Assembly: GCA_947473045.1 (NCBI GenBank)
Contig: CANJCO010000007.1
Coordinates: forward strand, 56,319 to 120,318
Direction of reading: 5' to 3'
Source of the DNA: Myxococcales bacterium
GTDB taxonomy: Bacteria; Myxococcota_A; Polyangia; Polyangiales; Polyangiaceae
Length of the DNA: 64,000 nucleotides
Shown: in pieces, positions 1 to 8,914 of the stretch
Layout: every line of letters begins with the position of its first letter
How positions within the stretch are numbered: the first letter of the stretch is position 1
Notes under the pieces: generated by a model
The model's database searches: none
The model's input: only the letters and a program-made list of their open reading frames with translations
Told to the model about the DNA's origin: nothing
Translations under genes and position numbers: made by a program

Positions 1-174
1 TCACCGGCGCATCTGTAACGCGCCCGGACTTCAATCGCGGCCCGCTCGCTCACCGCAGCAGCCGTGGCGTGCAAGGTGCAACGCTGCCAGTCCTACAACC
101 GCCCACGCGTGCCGCTGCCGTGTTGTCAGCAGGGGCGCGCGGAGGCCGACCTATGGGAGCCACGAATTTCAGCC

Positions 175-960
175 ATGAAGATATTCTATGTTGGTGCGCT
201 GTTCGCGTTCGCCGCGATCGGCTGCGTCTCGAATGGCAAGTATGATGCGGCGGTCGCGCAGACTGCGGCGACGCAGGCCGAGCTGGACCGCAATCGCAGC
301 CAGTTGGCTCAAGCCGCGACCGATCTCGATCAGCGACGCGCCGAAGTCGAGCAGCGTCGCGCGGAGATCGCGCAGCTCAAGTCTGAAAACGCAGCTTTGG
401 CGAACACCAAGACCGCCAGCGGCGCGCGCATCAGCGAACTTCAAAGCAACCTCGCAGCGCTCGAGGCGGCTCAGTCTGCAGCCGCCGCGCGCGCAGCCCT
501 GTACAAAGATCTGTCGCTGCGCCTGAAGCGTCAAATCGACGATGGCGATCTCAGCATCGCCGTGCGTGACGGCCGCATGGTGCTGCAGCTCCCGAACGAC
601 GTGCTCTTCGATACAGGACGAACCGAGCTCAAGCCGGCCGGAAAGAAGGCCATCGAAGCGATCGCAGGAGTCATGAAGAGCCTAAAATCGAGGCATTTTC
701 AGATCGCGGGGCATACCGACAATTTGCCAATCAGCAACGCGGAATTTGCGTCCAACTGGGAGCTTTCGAGCGGGCGCGCGCTGCGCGTCGTGCACTTTCT
801 CATCGACAAGGGCGTCGACGCGTCCGAGCTGTCGGCGGCCGGTTACAGCGAAATCGATCCTGTCGCGAAAAACGATACGGCAGACGGAAAGCGGCGAAAC
901 CGGCGCACCGAGATTACCCTCCAGCCCAACATCGACGAGCTCGTGAAAGTTCCGCAGTAA
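175..960 (+). CDS. OmpA family lipoprotein/outer membrane protein with N-terminal coiled coil
   Basis: ORF 64..960; likely start MKIFYVGALFAFAAIGC (lipobox-like); Ala/Glu/Gln coiled coil; C-terminal OmpA signature (FDTGRTELKPAGKKAIEAIAGVMK...IAGHTDNLPIS...NWELSSGRALRVV...GYSEIDPVAKNDTADGKRRNRRTEI). Confidence 0.9.
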   Translation: MKIFYVGALFAFAAIGCVSNGKYDAAVAQTAATQAELDRNRSQLAQAATDLDQRRAEVEQRRAEIAQLKSENAALANTKTASGARISELQSNLAALEAAQSAAAARAALYKDLSLRLKRQIDDGDLSIAVRDGRMVLQLPNDVLFDTGRTELKPAGKKAIEAIAGVMKSLKSRHFQIAGHTDNLPISNAEFASNWELSSGRALRVVHFLIDKGVDASELSAAGYSEIDPVAKNDTADGKRRNRRTEITLQPNIDELVKVPQ

Positions 961-1060
961 GCCGCACGCTTTGCGCGGTGCAGGCGGACGCAGACGGCAG
1001 CGCGGGCTCGCCTCTGCGTCTGCCCCTTTTTGTACTGTCGAAGCGCGCGCGGGCGGCGGC

Positions 1061-1393
1061 TCAGCGTCGTCGCGCTTGAAGCTGGCACGAGACGATCGGC
1101 CTGAACTCGCGCGAGGGAGAGCCTTGCCGCGTGACGACCTCGGCAGAGGCGTGCGCGGCGAGCGTCACCGCGTTTTCCTGCGCGTCGACGTCGGTGGCGA
1201 CCGTGCACTGCGCCGGCGCGTCGCACTGGCTCTCGAGGTGCACGACGTGATCGTAGCCATAGGGTCGATAGCGGGCTTCGGGCCAATACCGAACGCACGT
1301 GGCGGCCGCCGGCGCCGCGGGCGGTAGCGGCCCGGCGCCGCCGCACAGGAAAGCGGCAGTCAAGGCGACTGACATCAAGAGGCTGCGCAACAT
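1061..1393 (-). CDS. small secreted hypothetical protein
   Basis: in-frame start MLRSLLMSVALTAAFLCGGAG (signal peptide) inside longer ORF 1061..2053; 110 aa with Cys pairs. Confidence 0.55.
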   Translation of the reverse strand: MLRSLLMSVALTAAFLCGGAGPLPPAAPAAATCVRYWPEARYRPYGYDHVVHLESQCDAPAQCTVATDVDAQENAVTLAAHASAEVVTRQGSPSREFRPIVSCQLQARRR

Positions 1394-1656
1394 CCGCCCA
1401 CAGCATTGCAAAGATTTCGCCAGCGGCGAACGGTCAAAACCCGAAGCGTAGGCAAATCGGCGCGCATCGAGCGAAGGGCGCGAGCGGTCCGCCGTGTGCA
1501 ATCGGTATCGGCCGTACTGTCGCAGGCGCGCCCGGGGGATCCGGGGCTCGAGAGAGCGCCGATGAGGCCCGCGGGGTTCGACTCCCCGGCCTGCGACCCT
1601 CTCGCGCTCGCGCAGCTGCGCGGCATCTCCTACCCGAACCCAACCGGAGCTGATCC

Positions 1657-1878
1657 ATGAACCCAGGCCAACCGACCATCGACGACGCATCGTTTTGCAT
1701 CGGCTGCGGCGCCGAAATGTGGCCGGCTCTCGACCGCGCCTTCGCCTGCGGCCCCGACGCCTTTCTGTGCTTCGAGTGCGCTGAACGGCGCGGCGGCGTC
1801 TATGAGGCGGACGAAGACCGCTGGACCGAGGCCCCGGACGTGGCGGACCTGCCCGACGAGCGGAGGCCGCACCCGTGA
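1657..1878 (+). CDS. small zinc-ribbon-like hypothetical protein
   Basis: 73 aa; two CxxC knuckles (FCIGCGAEM, LCFECAERR). Confidence 0.55.
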   Translation: MNPGQPTIDDASFCIGCGAEMWPALDRAFACGPDAFLCFECAERRGGVYEADEDRWTEAPDVADLPDERRPHP

Positions 1879-1933
1879 TTGGCCGGCGCGAGGGACCCCA
1901 GGCACCCGGGAGAGCGCGAATGACGCGCAAACG

Positions 1934-1955
1934 AAAACCCCCTCGAGTGGGGTTT
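1934..1955 (-). terminator. putative intrinsic terminator downstream of tRNA-Val
   Basis: aaaacccc-ctcgag-tggggttt stem-loop, T-rich on the minus strand, about 40 nt after the tRNA 3' end. Confidence 0.5.
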
Positions 1956-1995
1956 CCACGGGAGGGGGCCAATACCGGTTTTGCCGGATAATTCG

Positions 1996-2067
<72 letters not shown>

Positions 2068-2185
2068 AAGCGAGTGGCGGAAATACCGCCCCGGGCAAAG
2101 TCTGTCAAGCGCCTATCGCAAGGGGCGCGCCTCGCGGAACAGCAGGCGCTCACGGGGCCGCTTTACCTGCGCGCCGGGCCTTGCG

Positions 2186-4255
2186 ATGCTGCCGCCCGTG
2201 AAGAGCCGATATCAGACCGCCGAGGCGCAGGCGGCGCTTGAACTTCATGGCCCCGACGTGACCCTGGCGCAGCGCACGTACACGGCGCGGCTGCTGGGCG
2301 CCGATCCGGCGCTGGTGCTTCACGGGGGCGGCAACACGAGCGCGAAGGCGACGCGGACGGACCGGTTCGGGCGTCCGTTCGATGCATTGTACATCAAAGG
2401 CTCCGGGTGGGATCTGGCGACGATTCTGCCGCCCGGGCATCCTGCCGTGCGCCTCGCTCCGCTGCTCGAGCTGCGCGCGCTGCCGTCGATGAGCGACGAG
2501 GACATGGTCGCCGAGCTGCGGCGTAACCTGGTCGACCCGTCTGCCCCGACGCCGAGCGTCGAGACGCTGCTCCACGCATTTTTGCCGATGCGGTTCATCG
2601 ATCACACGCACGCCGACGCCGTGCTCGCGCTCGTCGACCAGCCGGATGGCGAAGCGATCGGCAGGAGCGTCTACGGCGACGCGATGGTGTGGGTACCCTA
2701 CGTGATGCCGGGCTTTCAGCTGGCGCTGCGCACGGCCGAGGCGTACGAGGCGGCAGTCGGGCAGGGGCGCACGCCGAGCGTCATTGTCCTCGAGCGGCAC
2801 GGCGTGTTCACCTTCGGCGAGTCGGCGCGCGAGAGCTACGAGCGCATGATCGACGCCGTCTCGAGCGCTGAGCGGGCGATCGCGCAGCGGCGTCGGAGCG
2901 TGAGCGCGGCGGCGGCGCGCTTCGATGCAAGGGCGGCCGCGATCGTGGTGCCTGCGCTTCGGGGAGCGCTCGCGCGCGCAGCCGCGATGCCGGCCGAGCG
3001 CGGACCGGTGGTGCTGCTCGATCACGACGACGCGACGCTGTCGTTTCTCGCGCGCACCGACGCCGCGACGCTGGTCGCGACTGGCTGCGCGACCCCCGAT
3101 CACGTGATTCGCACAGGCCCCGAGGCGCTCTTGCTGCGCGACCTCGAGCTGCGCGACGCCGGCGCGCTCGCTCTTCGCTTCGACGCGGCCGTGTCGGCGC
3201 ACGCCCGCGCCTACGACGCCTATTTCGCCGCCATGTGCGCGGCGAAGGGCGTGACGAAGGACAAGCTCGCGTCGTGGCCGCGGGCGGTGCTCGTCGAAGG
3301 CGTCGGCCTTTGCGCGATCGGTGCGACGATAGAAGAGGCGCGCGTCGTATCCGATATCTACCGGCACACCATGACGGTGATGACCGACGCCGCCGATATT
3401 GGCACTTACGAGCCTGCCACGCGGTCCGATTTGTTCGATATGGAATATTGGAGTCTGGAGCAGGCGAAGCTGAAAAAGAGCGCGCCGTCCCGGCTGGCAG
3501 GCGCGATCGCGCTCGTGACCGGCGCGGGCAGCGGGATCGGGGCGGCGACGGGCGCGGCGCTCGTGTCGCTCGGCGCGCACGTGGTGCTGACCGACCGCGA
3601 CCTGGGCGCTGTGCGGGAGCTCGCGGATCGGCTTGGGGCGCGCGCATCGGCCACTGTTTGCGATGTGACCGACGCGGGCTCGGTGCAGGCGGCGATCGAC
3701 CACGCGTGCGTCACGTTCGGGGGCCTCGACGTGGTCGTCTCGAACGCAGGTACTGCGCCCGAGGGCCTGCTGGGCACGCAGGCGGGGGCTGATGCTCTGG
3801 CGCGAAGCCTCGAAATCAATTTGCTGTCGCACAACTACGTCGCGCGCGCCGCAACTGCCGTGTTCGAGGCGCAGCGCACCGGAGGTTGTCTGCTGTTCAA
3901 CGCCAGCAAAAGTGCCTTCAATCCGGGGCCGAAGTTTGGCCCTTATGCCGTCGCGAAGAGCGCGCTGATCGCGCTCATGCGTCAGTACGCGGTGGACTAC
4001 GGCGGGCTCGGCGTTCGCGCCAACGCCGTCAACGCCGATCGCGTCCGCACGGGTTTGTTTTCAGGCGGCGTTGCCGAGAGCCGCGCACGCGCCCGCGGCC
4101 TGTCGATCGACGACTACTTTTCGAGCAACCTGCTGGGTCGCGAGGTGCTCGCGAGCGACGTCGCGCAGGCCTTCGCTTACTTCGCCGAGGCCCGCGCCAC
4201 CACCGGATGCGTGCTTACCGTCGACGGCGGCAACGCGGCTGCCTTTCCGAGATAG
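2186..4255 (+). CDS. bifunctional aldolase/short-chain dehydrogenase
   Basis: N-terminal class II aldolase motifs (VLHGGGNTSAKA; IDHTHADAVLAL) fused to SDR domain (ALVTGAGSGIGAATGAALV ... NAGTAPEG ... YAVAKSALIALMRQYAVDYG). Confidence 0.88.
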   Translation: MLPPVKSRYQTAEAQAALELHGPDVTLAQRTYTARLLGADPALVLHGGGNTSAKATRTDRFGRPFDALYIKGSGWDLATILPPGHPAVRLAPLLELRALPSMSDEDMVAELRRNLVDPSAPTPSVETLLHAFLPMRFIDHTHADAVLALVDQPDGEAIGRSVYGDAMVWVPYVMPGFQLALRTAEAYEAAVGQGRTPSVIVLERHGVFTFGESARESYERMIDAVSSAERAIAQRRRSVSAAAARFDARAAAIVVPALRGALARAAAMPAERGPVVLLDHDDATLSFLARTDAATLVATGCATPDHVIRTGPEALLLRDLELRDAGALALRFDAAVSAHARAYDAYFAAMCAAKGVTKDKLASWPRAVLVEGVGLCAIGATIEEARVVSDIYRHTMTVMTDAADIGTYEPATRSDLFDMEYWSLEQAKLKKSAPSRLAGAIALVTGAGSGIGAATGAALVSLGAHVVLTDRDLGAVRELADRLGARASATVCDVTDAGSVQAAIDHACVTFGGLDVVVSNAGTAPEGLLGTQAGADALARSLEINLLSHNYVARAATAVFEAQRTGGCLLFNASKSAFNPGPKFGPYAVAKSALIALMRQYAVDYGGLGVRANAVNADRVRTGLFSGGVAESRARARGLSIDDYFSSNLLGREVLASDVAQAFAYFAEARATTGCVLTVDGGNAAAFPR

Positions 4256-4262
4256 CGCCCAG

Positions 4263-6188
4263 CTAAAAGCGCATCGTCAGCTCGAGCCGTGCGCCCTCGA
4301 AGGCGGGAAATATTCGGCATACGCCGCTGACGCACTTCAATCCGCCGCGCTGCTCGCCGACGAATAACTTGATATTCGAGTCACTCTTGAATTTGTAGAC
4401 GACCGACGCGTTCGGATACCAGGTGGGCAACGCTACCTTGGAAGTATATTCAAACCCGGTCGTGAATATCCATTTGGGCGCCAGCTTCAGCGCAACGTAG
4501 TTTTCGCCCTCGAACCAGCGCGTAGCGACGGCCTTGCCGTTCGCAGTCTCTGCGTAGTTTTCGTCGGCCTGATAGCGCATGCGATTGCGGCCTACGAGCT
4601 CGAGCGAAGCCGGCCCGCGCAGCGCTTTCGACACTGCCTTTCCGAGATAGGCGCTGACGGTATATTCAAAGTCTTCCTGCCGCAGATAAGGCGTGCCGTC
4701 GCCGCGCATATCGTTGCGGGCGTTGACGAGCGCATACACGTACGAGCGGCTCTGATCCCAGTCGAGCTGAATGCCCGCGGTTCCGTCCCATACGTAGTTG
4801 GTCGCGCGATCGGGCGTCTTGGCGTACGCGCCCACCACGTCGCCGTGTTTGTCGCAGCTGGCGCCCGACTGCTCGCTCTGGCTCACCTCGTAGATGCCCT
4901 GCACGTACGTAAGCAGGTGCTTGTTCATGCGCACGTCGGTGCGCAGTCTGCCGCCTGTGGCGCACGCGTTGAAGTCGTTGGTGCCGAGGTTGTCCTGCGT
5001 GAGCACCTCGGTCGTGGGCGGCGCCGAGTACGAAACGAACGAAAACGCAGGCGCCTTGCCCGCAGCGACGCTGGCCACCACGGGTCTGAAGTTGCGGTAG
5101 CTCTTGAACTCGAAGGTGTTGGTCACCGGGCCGTAGCTTCCGGAGTACGAACCGTAGATCGCGCTGCCCTGAGCCTCCGCGCCGTTGCGCTCGGGTTCGA
5201 AGTCGAAGGTCCGCCGCTGGATCGCGCCCACGGCGTAGAGGTTGCCAAACTTGCCGAGCCTGGGGATCTCGACTGACTGCGCGACCATGTCGACGGTGTT
5301 CGCGCGGCGGGTGGGGGCGCCGTCGTTGAGCGTCGACAGCCACTGCTTCGTCGAGGCATCGTCGCAGGTGCCGAACGCCGTCTCGCCGAGGCTCGCGTCG
5401 CCAGTGTTGAACCGGCCGCTGGCCGCGTCGTAGGCATAGGGCGCGCACCGCGTGAAACGAACCGCGCTCGTCGACAGGACGATCGGCGATCCTCGGCCCG
5501 CCTGCAGCTCGGCGCCGATGACGCGATCGGAGCCGAACACCGGGTTGGGAATCGACGGATCGCTGTTCAGCTGCGACAGCTGCGGCGTGCGCTGCAAAAA
5601 GAGCATCTGCCCGCTTGCCTCATCGACCCGCGAAGGGTTCATGAAGCCGCCGACTGCGGTGACCGTGAAGGGGCCGCGCGAGACCGCGAGCTTGGCGCCG
5701 CGCACCGTGTTGTCGATGCCGAGGTCGTCCATCTTGCGCATCGAGATCAGCAGACCTCGTGCAAACTGCACGTATGCGTCGCCGACCGTGGCCTCGATGC
5801 CTGCCGCGTTGTAGGTAAGAAATACCTTCGCGGGATAGAGGGTCTGCGGAAAGCGCTGGGAGTCGGCCAACGTCTGCGACTGCGCGGCGTTGTCGCCGTA
5901 CGCGTCGTGCGGCTGCCGCCACCAGAGCGACGAATCGAGGCGCACCCCGAGCGTGAAGTGCTGCCATGACAGGGCCGCGTTGATGCGGTTGACCCAGTAG
6001 CCAAATCCGCCGTCGCCCGGGCTCTCGCCTTGAGTCGTGCGAGGGTCGAAGCGCTGCACCAGGATGCTCGCCTCGGTGACATCGAGCTTCAGCGGCTTCT
6101 TGTCGATAGAAGGCAAATCGAGGGCGCTGGCGCTTGATGCGCACATCACCCCGATCGCGGCCCCGAGCAGCGCGACGTTCTTATTCAC
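4263..6188 (-). CDS. outer-membrane beta-barrel-like protein of unknown function
   Basis: 641 aa, N-terminal signal (MNKNVALLGAAIGVMCASSASA), alternating amphipathic strands, C-terminal aromatic ending ARLELTMRF. Confidence 0.7.
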   Translation of the reverse strand: MNKNVALLGAAIGVMCASSASALDLPSIDKKPLKLDVTEASILVQRFDPRTTQGESPGDGGFGYWVNRINAALSWQHFTLGVRLDSSLWWRQPHDAYGDNAAQSQTLADSQRFPQTLYPAKVFLTYNAAGIEATVGDAYVQFARGLLISMRKMDDLGIDNTVRGAKLAVSRGPFTVTAVGGFMNPSRVDEASGQMLFLQRTPQLSQLNSDPSIPNPVFGSDRVIGAELQAGRGSPIVLSTSAVRFTRCAPYAYDAASGRFNTGDASLGETAFGTCDDASTKQWLSTLNDGAPTRRANTVDMVAQSVEIPRLGKFGNLYAVGAIQRRTFDFEPERNGAEAQGSAIYGSYSGSYGPVTNTFEFKSYRNFRPVVASVAAGKAPAFSFVSYSAPPTTEVLTQDNLGTNDFNACATGGRLRTDVRMNKHLLTYVQGIYEVSQSEQSGASCDKHGDVVGAYAKTPDRATNYVWDGTAGIQLDWDQSRSYVYALVNARNDMRGDGTPYLRQEDFEYTVSAYLGKAVSKALRGPASLELVGRNRMRYQADENYAETANGKAVATRWFEGENYVALKLAPKWIFTTGFEYTSKVALPTWYPNASVVYKFKSDSNIKLFVGEQRGGLKCVSGVCRIFPAFEGARLELTMRF

Positions 6189-6200
6189 GATCGCAGAACG

Positions 6201-6785
6201 CTACTTGGCGGGCGCGCTCTGGCCAAGAACCTTCAGCACGTCGGCGGCGACTGCATCTTCGTCGCCCGGGTTGTAGCCTTCGCGCACGACCGCCACGCGA
6301 CCCGCCTTGTCGATGATGACCGACAGCGGCGCGCTCTTGCGAGGGTTGTAGGTGCTGGCGATGCTGGAGTCTTCGTCGAGCAGCACCGGAAACGTCATCT
6401 GGTTTCGCTTCGCGAAGCTGGGCACGTCGGCGATCGACTCGGGGCCGTCCATCGACACCGCCACGACCACGAAGCCCTCGGCCTTGTGCTGGTCGTAGAG
6501 CTTCTGCAGGTGCGGCATTTCGGCCAGGCACGGCTGGCACCACGTGGCCCAGAAGTCGATGAGAATCACTTTCTTGCCGAGCATGTCGCTCAGCCGAAAC
6601 GTGTTGCCGTCGACGTCGCGCGTGGTGAAGTCGGTCGCCTGGGCTCCGCTCTTCGCGGTCGCCGCGCCCGGTTCACCTACGGCCGAAGGGGCTCCCCCGG
6701 AGGTCCCGCAACCGGCGCCGCAAAGCGCGAGCGCCGCGACGATCGCTGCGCCCGTACCCGCGCGACAGATGCCCGCGAAGCTCAA
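6201..6785 (-). CDS. TlpA-like thioredoxin-family lipoprotein
   Basis: Trx active site FWATWCQPCLAEMPHL; signal/lipobox ALALCGAGC; TTG start overlaps stop of upstream gene (TTGA). Confidence 0.8.
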   Translation of the reverse strand: MSFAGICRAGTGAAIVAALALCGAGCGTSGGAPSAVGEPGAATAKSGAQATDFTTRDVDGNTFRLSDMLGKKVILIDFWATWCQPCLAEMPHLQKLYDQHKAEGFVVVAVSMDGPESIADVPSFAKRNQMTFPVLLDEDSSIASTYNPRKSAPLSVIIDKAGRVAVVREGYNPGDEDAVAADVLKVLGQSAPAK

Positions 6786-7510
6786 TGGAAGCTGATCTTG
6801 GCGACCAGGCCCGAGATCGTCGTCTCGAGGTTCGGATCGTAGCCGAGCTCGGTCTTGAGGATCTTCATGGTCGTCGCGTCGACGTCGGCATTCCAGGGCA
6901 CCGCTGCGCCGCTGAAGAAGCTCGCGAACGCGGTGGGGCCGTTGTCGAGCACCTGGGTGAAGTTCGAAGCGTGGTCGCTGACCCAACCCTGAAGGTCGAG
7001 CACGGTCGCGCCCTTACCGGGGGTGAAGCCGTCGATGAGCGCCTGAAGGAAAACGACGCCCTTCGACTCGAGGTTCGCGGCGACGCCGGTGCCGGTGCGC
7101 GCGCCGTCCTTGTAGCCCGACATAATGGACGTCTCTTCGTTGCAGGGGCCGCACCAGCGCGAGGCTGCGCTCAAGTGAATGAGCTTCACCGTGCCGTTCT
7201 TGCCGTCGGGGTTGAACAGGTCCGCGAGCTGAATCGTGGTCGTCTTGGTGGTGTCGACGACGCCCGCGGTGTTGGCCGCGCGGTAACCCACGAACTTGAG
7301 GTTCGGGATCACGGTGCCGACCACGTGGCCGAGGTTGGCCGTGGGGTAGGCGACGCCGTTGGGGTTCTTGTCGCCGGTGCCGCCGCCGTTGCCCGTGGGG
7401 CCGGTGTCTTGCGGGGCGGGCGTTCCGGTTCCTGTCGTGTCGGTCGAGCTGCACGCGGCGGCGGCAATGGAGAGTGCGGAGACGACGGCGATGGAAAGGA
7501 GCTTCTTCAT
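6782..7510 (-). CDS. thioredoxin-fold lipoprotein (redoxin-like)
   Basis: MKKLLSIAVVSALSIAAAACSS lipobox; SAASRWCGPCNEETS active-site motif. Confidence 0.75.
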   Translation of the reverse strand: MKKLLSIAVVSALSIAAAACSSTDTTGTGTPAPQDTGPTGNGGGTGDKNPNGVAYPTANLGHVVGTVIPNLKFVGYRAANTAGVVDTTKTTTIQLADLFNPDGKNGTVKLIHLSAASRWCGPCNEETSIMSGYKDGARTGTGVAANLESKGVVFLQALIDGFTPGKGATVLDLQGWVSDHASNFTQVLDNGPTAFASFFSGAAVPWNADVDATTMKILKTELGYDPNLETTISGLVAKISFH

Positions 7511-7759
7511 GGTGGCAACCTCGGGGATAGGATTGATTACGGTACGCCGGTCGCGCCCGTCGTCAAGCTCGGGCCGCCCAAAGTGGCGAGGGTTTCGCTC
7601 GCGCCGCAAATGCCCAATGGTGGCGGAAATTGGCGGATGCGTGAGCGATTTAGGTGAGGCGAGGCCCCGGCCGCATGGTGTAGCGTGGTTGAAAGTCGAG
7701 GCACCGTCACCGGCGAGCGCCTCGCTCACGCGGTCGCCATGCTGGAGAGAGATCATCGC

Positions 7760-8911
7760 ATGCAGTCCATGATTCGTTCGTCTGCCAAGTGGCTCGGTAT
7801 GTCTGCTGCCATCGGCGCGGCCCTCGCTGCGTGCTCGAGCACCCCCGCGAGCCCTCCCCCAGCGGGAGTTACTTGCGACGACGCAGCGTGCGGCAAGGCC
7901 GGCAACGCGTGCATCACCGGTTACGCCACGGCCGACGCCGAGAAGGCGGCGGACCCGAAGGCGATGGCGCTCGCTTGCCGCAGGCCGTGCGATGTGACCG
8001 ACTCGGACGTCGGCCTGTCGGCGCAGGACAAGTGCCCCACCGACTACCACTGCAGCGCCGGAGGGACGCGCAAGGCGGACGGCACTGCGGTCGCGTACTG
8101 CGTGAAAGATCGGACGCCCTACGGCGGCACCAAGGGCCAGTGGGGCACGAGCTGCAATCCGCAGCAGGGCTACGACGTCAACCCGGCCTGCGACAGCGCC
8201 AACAACTTCTGGTGCTACGCAAACGCCCCCGACGACGGCAGCGCCATTTGCACCCAGTTCCAGTGCGCCGACGATTACGACTGCCGGGGCGGCTACTTCT
8301 GCGCCACGATCAATCAGGGGCCGAACGCAAAGACCACGAGCCGCAGCTACGGCAAAGACGCGGTCACGACGGCCTGCCTGCCGCGCGCGTGGAACCTCTG
8401 GCCAGGGTCGTACTGCGCGACGTGCAAGACCGACGTCGACTGCCCGCTCAACAACGGAAACCCGCAGCACTGCGTCGGCGCGGACGGGGCCGGCGGCGCC
8501 GAGAAGATCTGCGCGGTCGACTGCGCCAGCGACAAGAGCTGCAACCTCGACCAAAAGTGCATGACGACGAGCGAAGGCGTCAACGGCTGCGTGCCCCGCG
8601 CGGCGACTTGCAAGGGGGCTGGCGACTTCTGCTCGCCTTGCCGCAGTGACGCCGACTGCACCGACGGGTTTTGCACGGCCGCCGACTACTCCACGGAACG
8701 TTTCTGCACCAAGAAGTCGGGCAAGCCGTGCTCTGTGACGAACAACATGCTGACCTCCGACTGCCCCGGCAAGCCGGCCGACGGCTCGAGCGCGGCGGGC
8801 GTGTCCTGCTACTACCGCTCCACCGACGGCCAGCTGCGCGACCAGTGCATCGGCCTCGTGGCGTTCGGCGGCAGCGCGGCGCCGGGCTGCTGGACGGTTC
8901 CCCGCAAGTAG
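7760..8911 (+). CDS. Cys-rich lipoprotein of unknown function
   Basis: in-frame start MQSMIRSSAKWLGMSAAIGAALAACSS; repeated Cys motifs (DxDCxxGxFC, CRSDADCTDGFC). Confidence 0.75.
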   Translation: MQSMIRSSAKWLGMSAAIGAALAACSSTPASPPPAGVTCDDAACGKAGNACITGYATADAEKAADPKAMALACRRPCDVTDSDVGLSAQDKCPTDYHCSAGGTRKADGTAVAYCVKDRTPYGGTKGQWGTSCNPQQGYDVNPACDSANNFWCYANAPDDGSAICTQFQCADDYDCRGGYFCATINQGPNAKTTSRSYGKDAVTTACLPRAWNLWPGSYCATCKTDVDCPLNNGNPQHCVGADGAGGAEKICAVDCASDKSCNLDQKCMTTSEGVNGCVPRAATCKGAGDFCSPCRSDADCTDGFCTAADYSTERFCTKKSGKPCSVTNNMLTSDCPGKPADGSSAAGVSCYYRSTDGQLRDQCIGLVAFGGSAAPGCWTVPRK

Positions 8912-8914
8912 CGA

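Noticed and set aside
2150-3832. 560-aa ORF antisense to the aldolase/SDR gene
   Set aside because: Arg/His-rich shadow ORF typical of high-GC DNA; the plus-strand product has clear family motifs.
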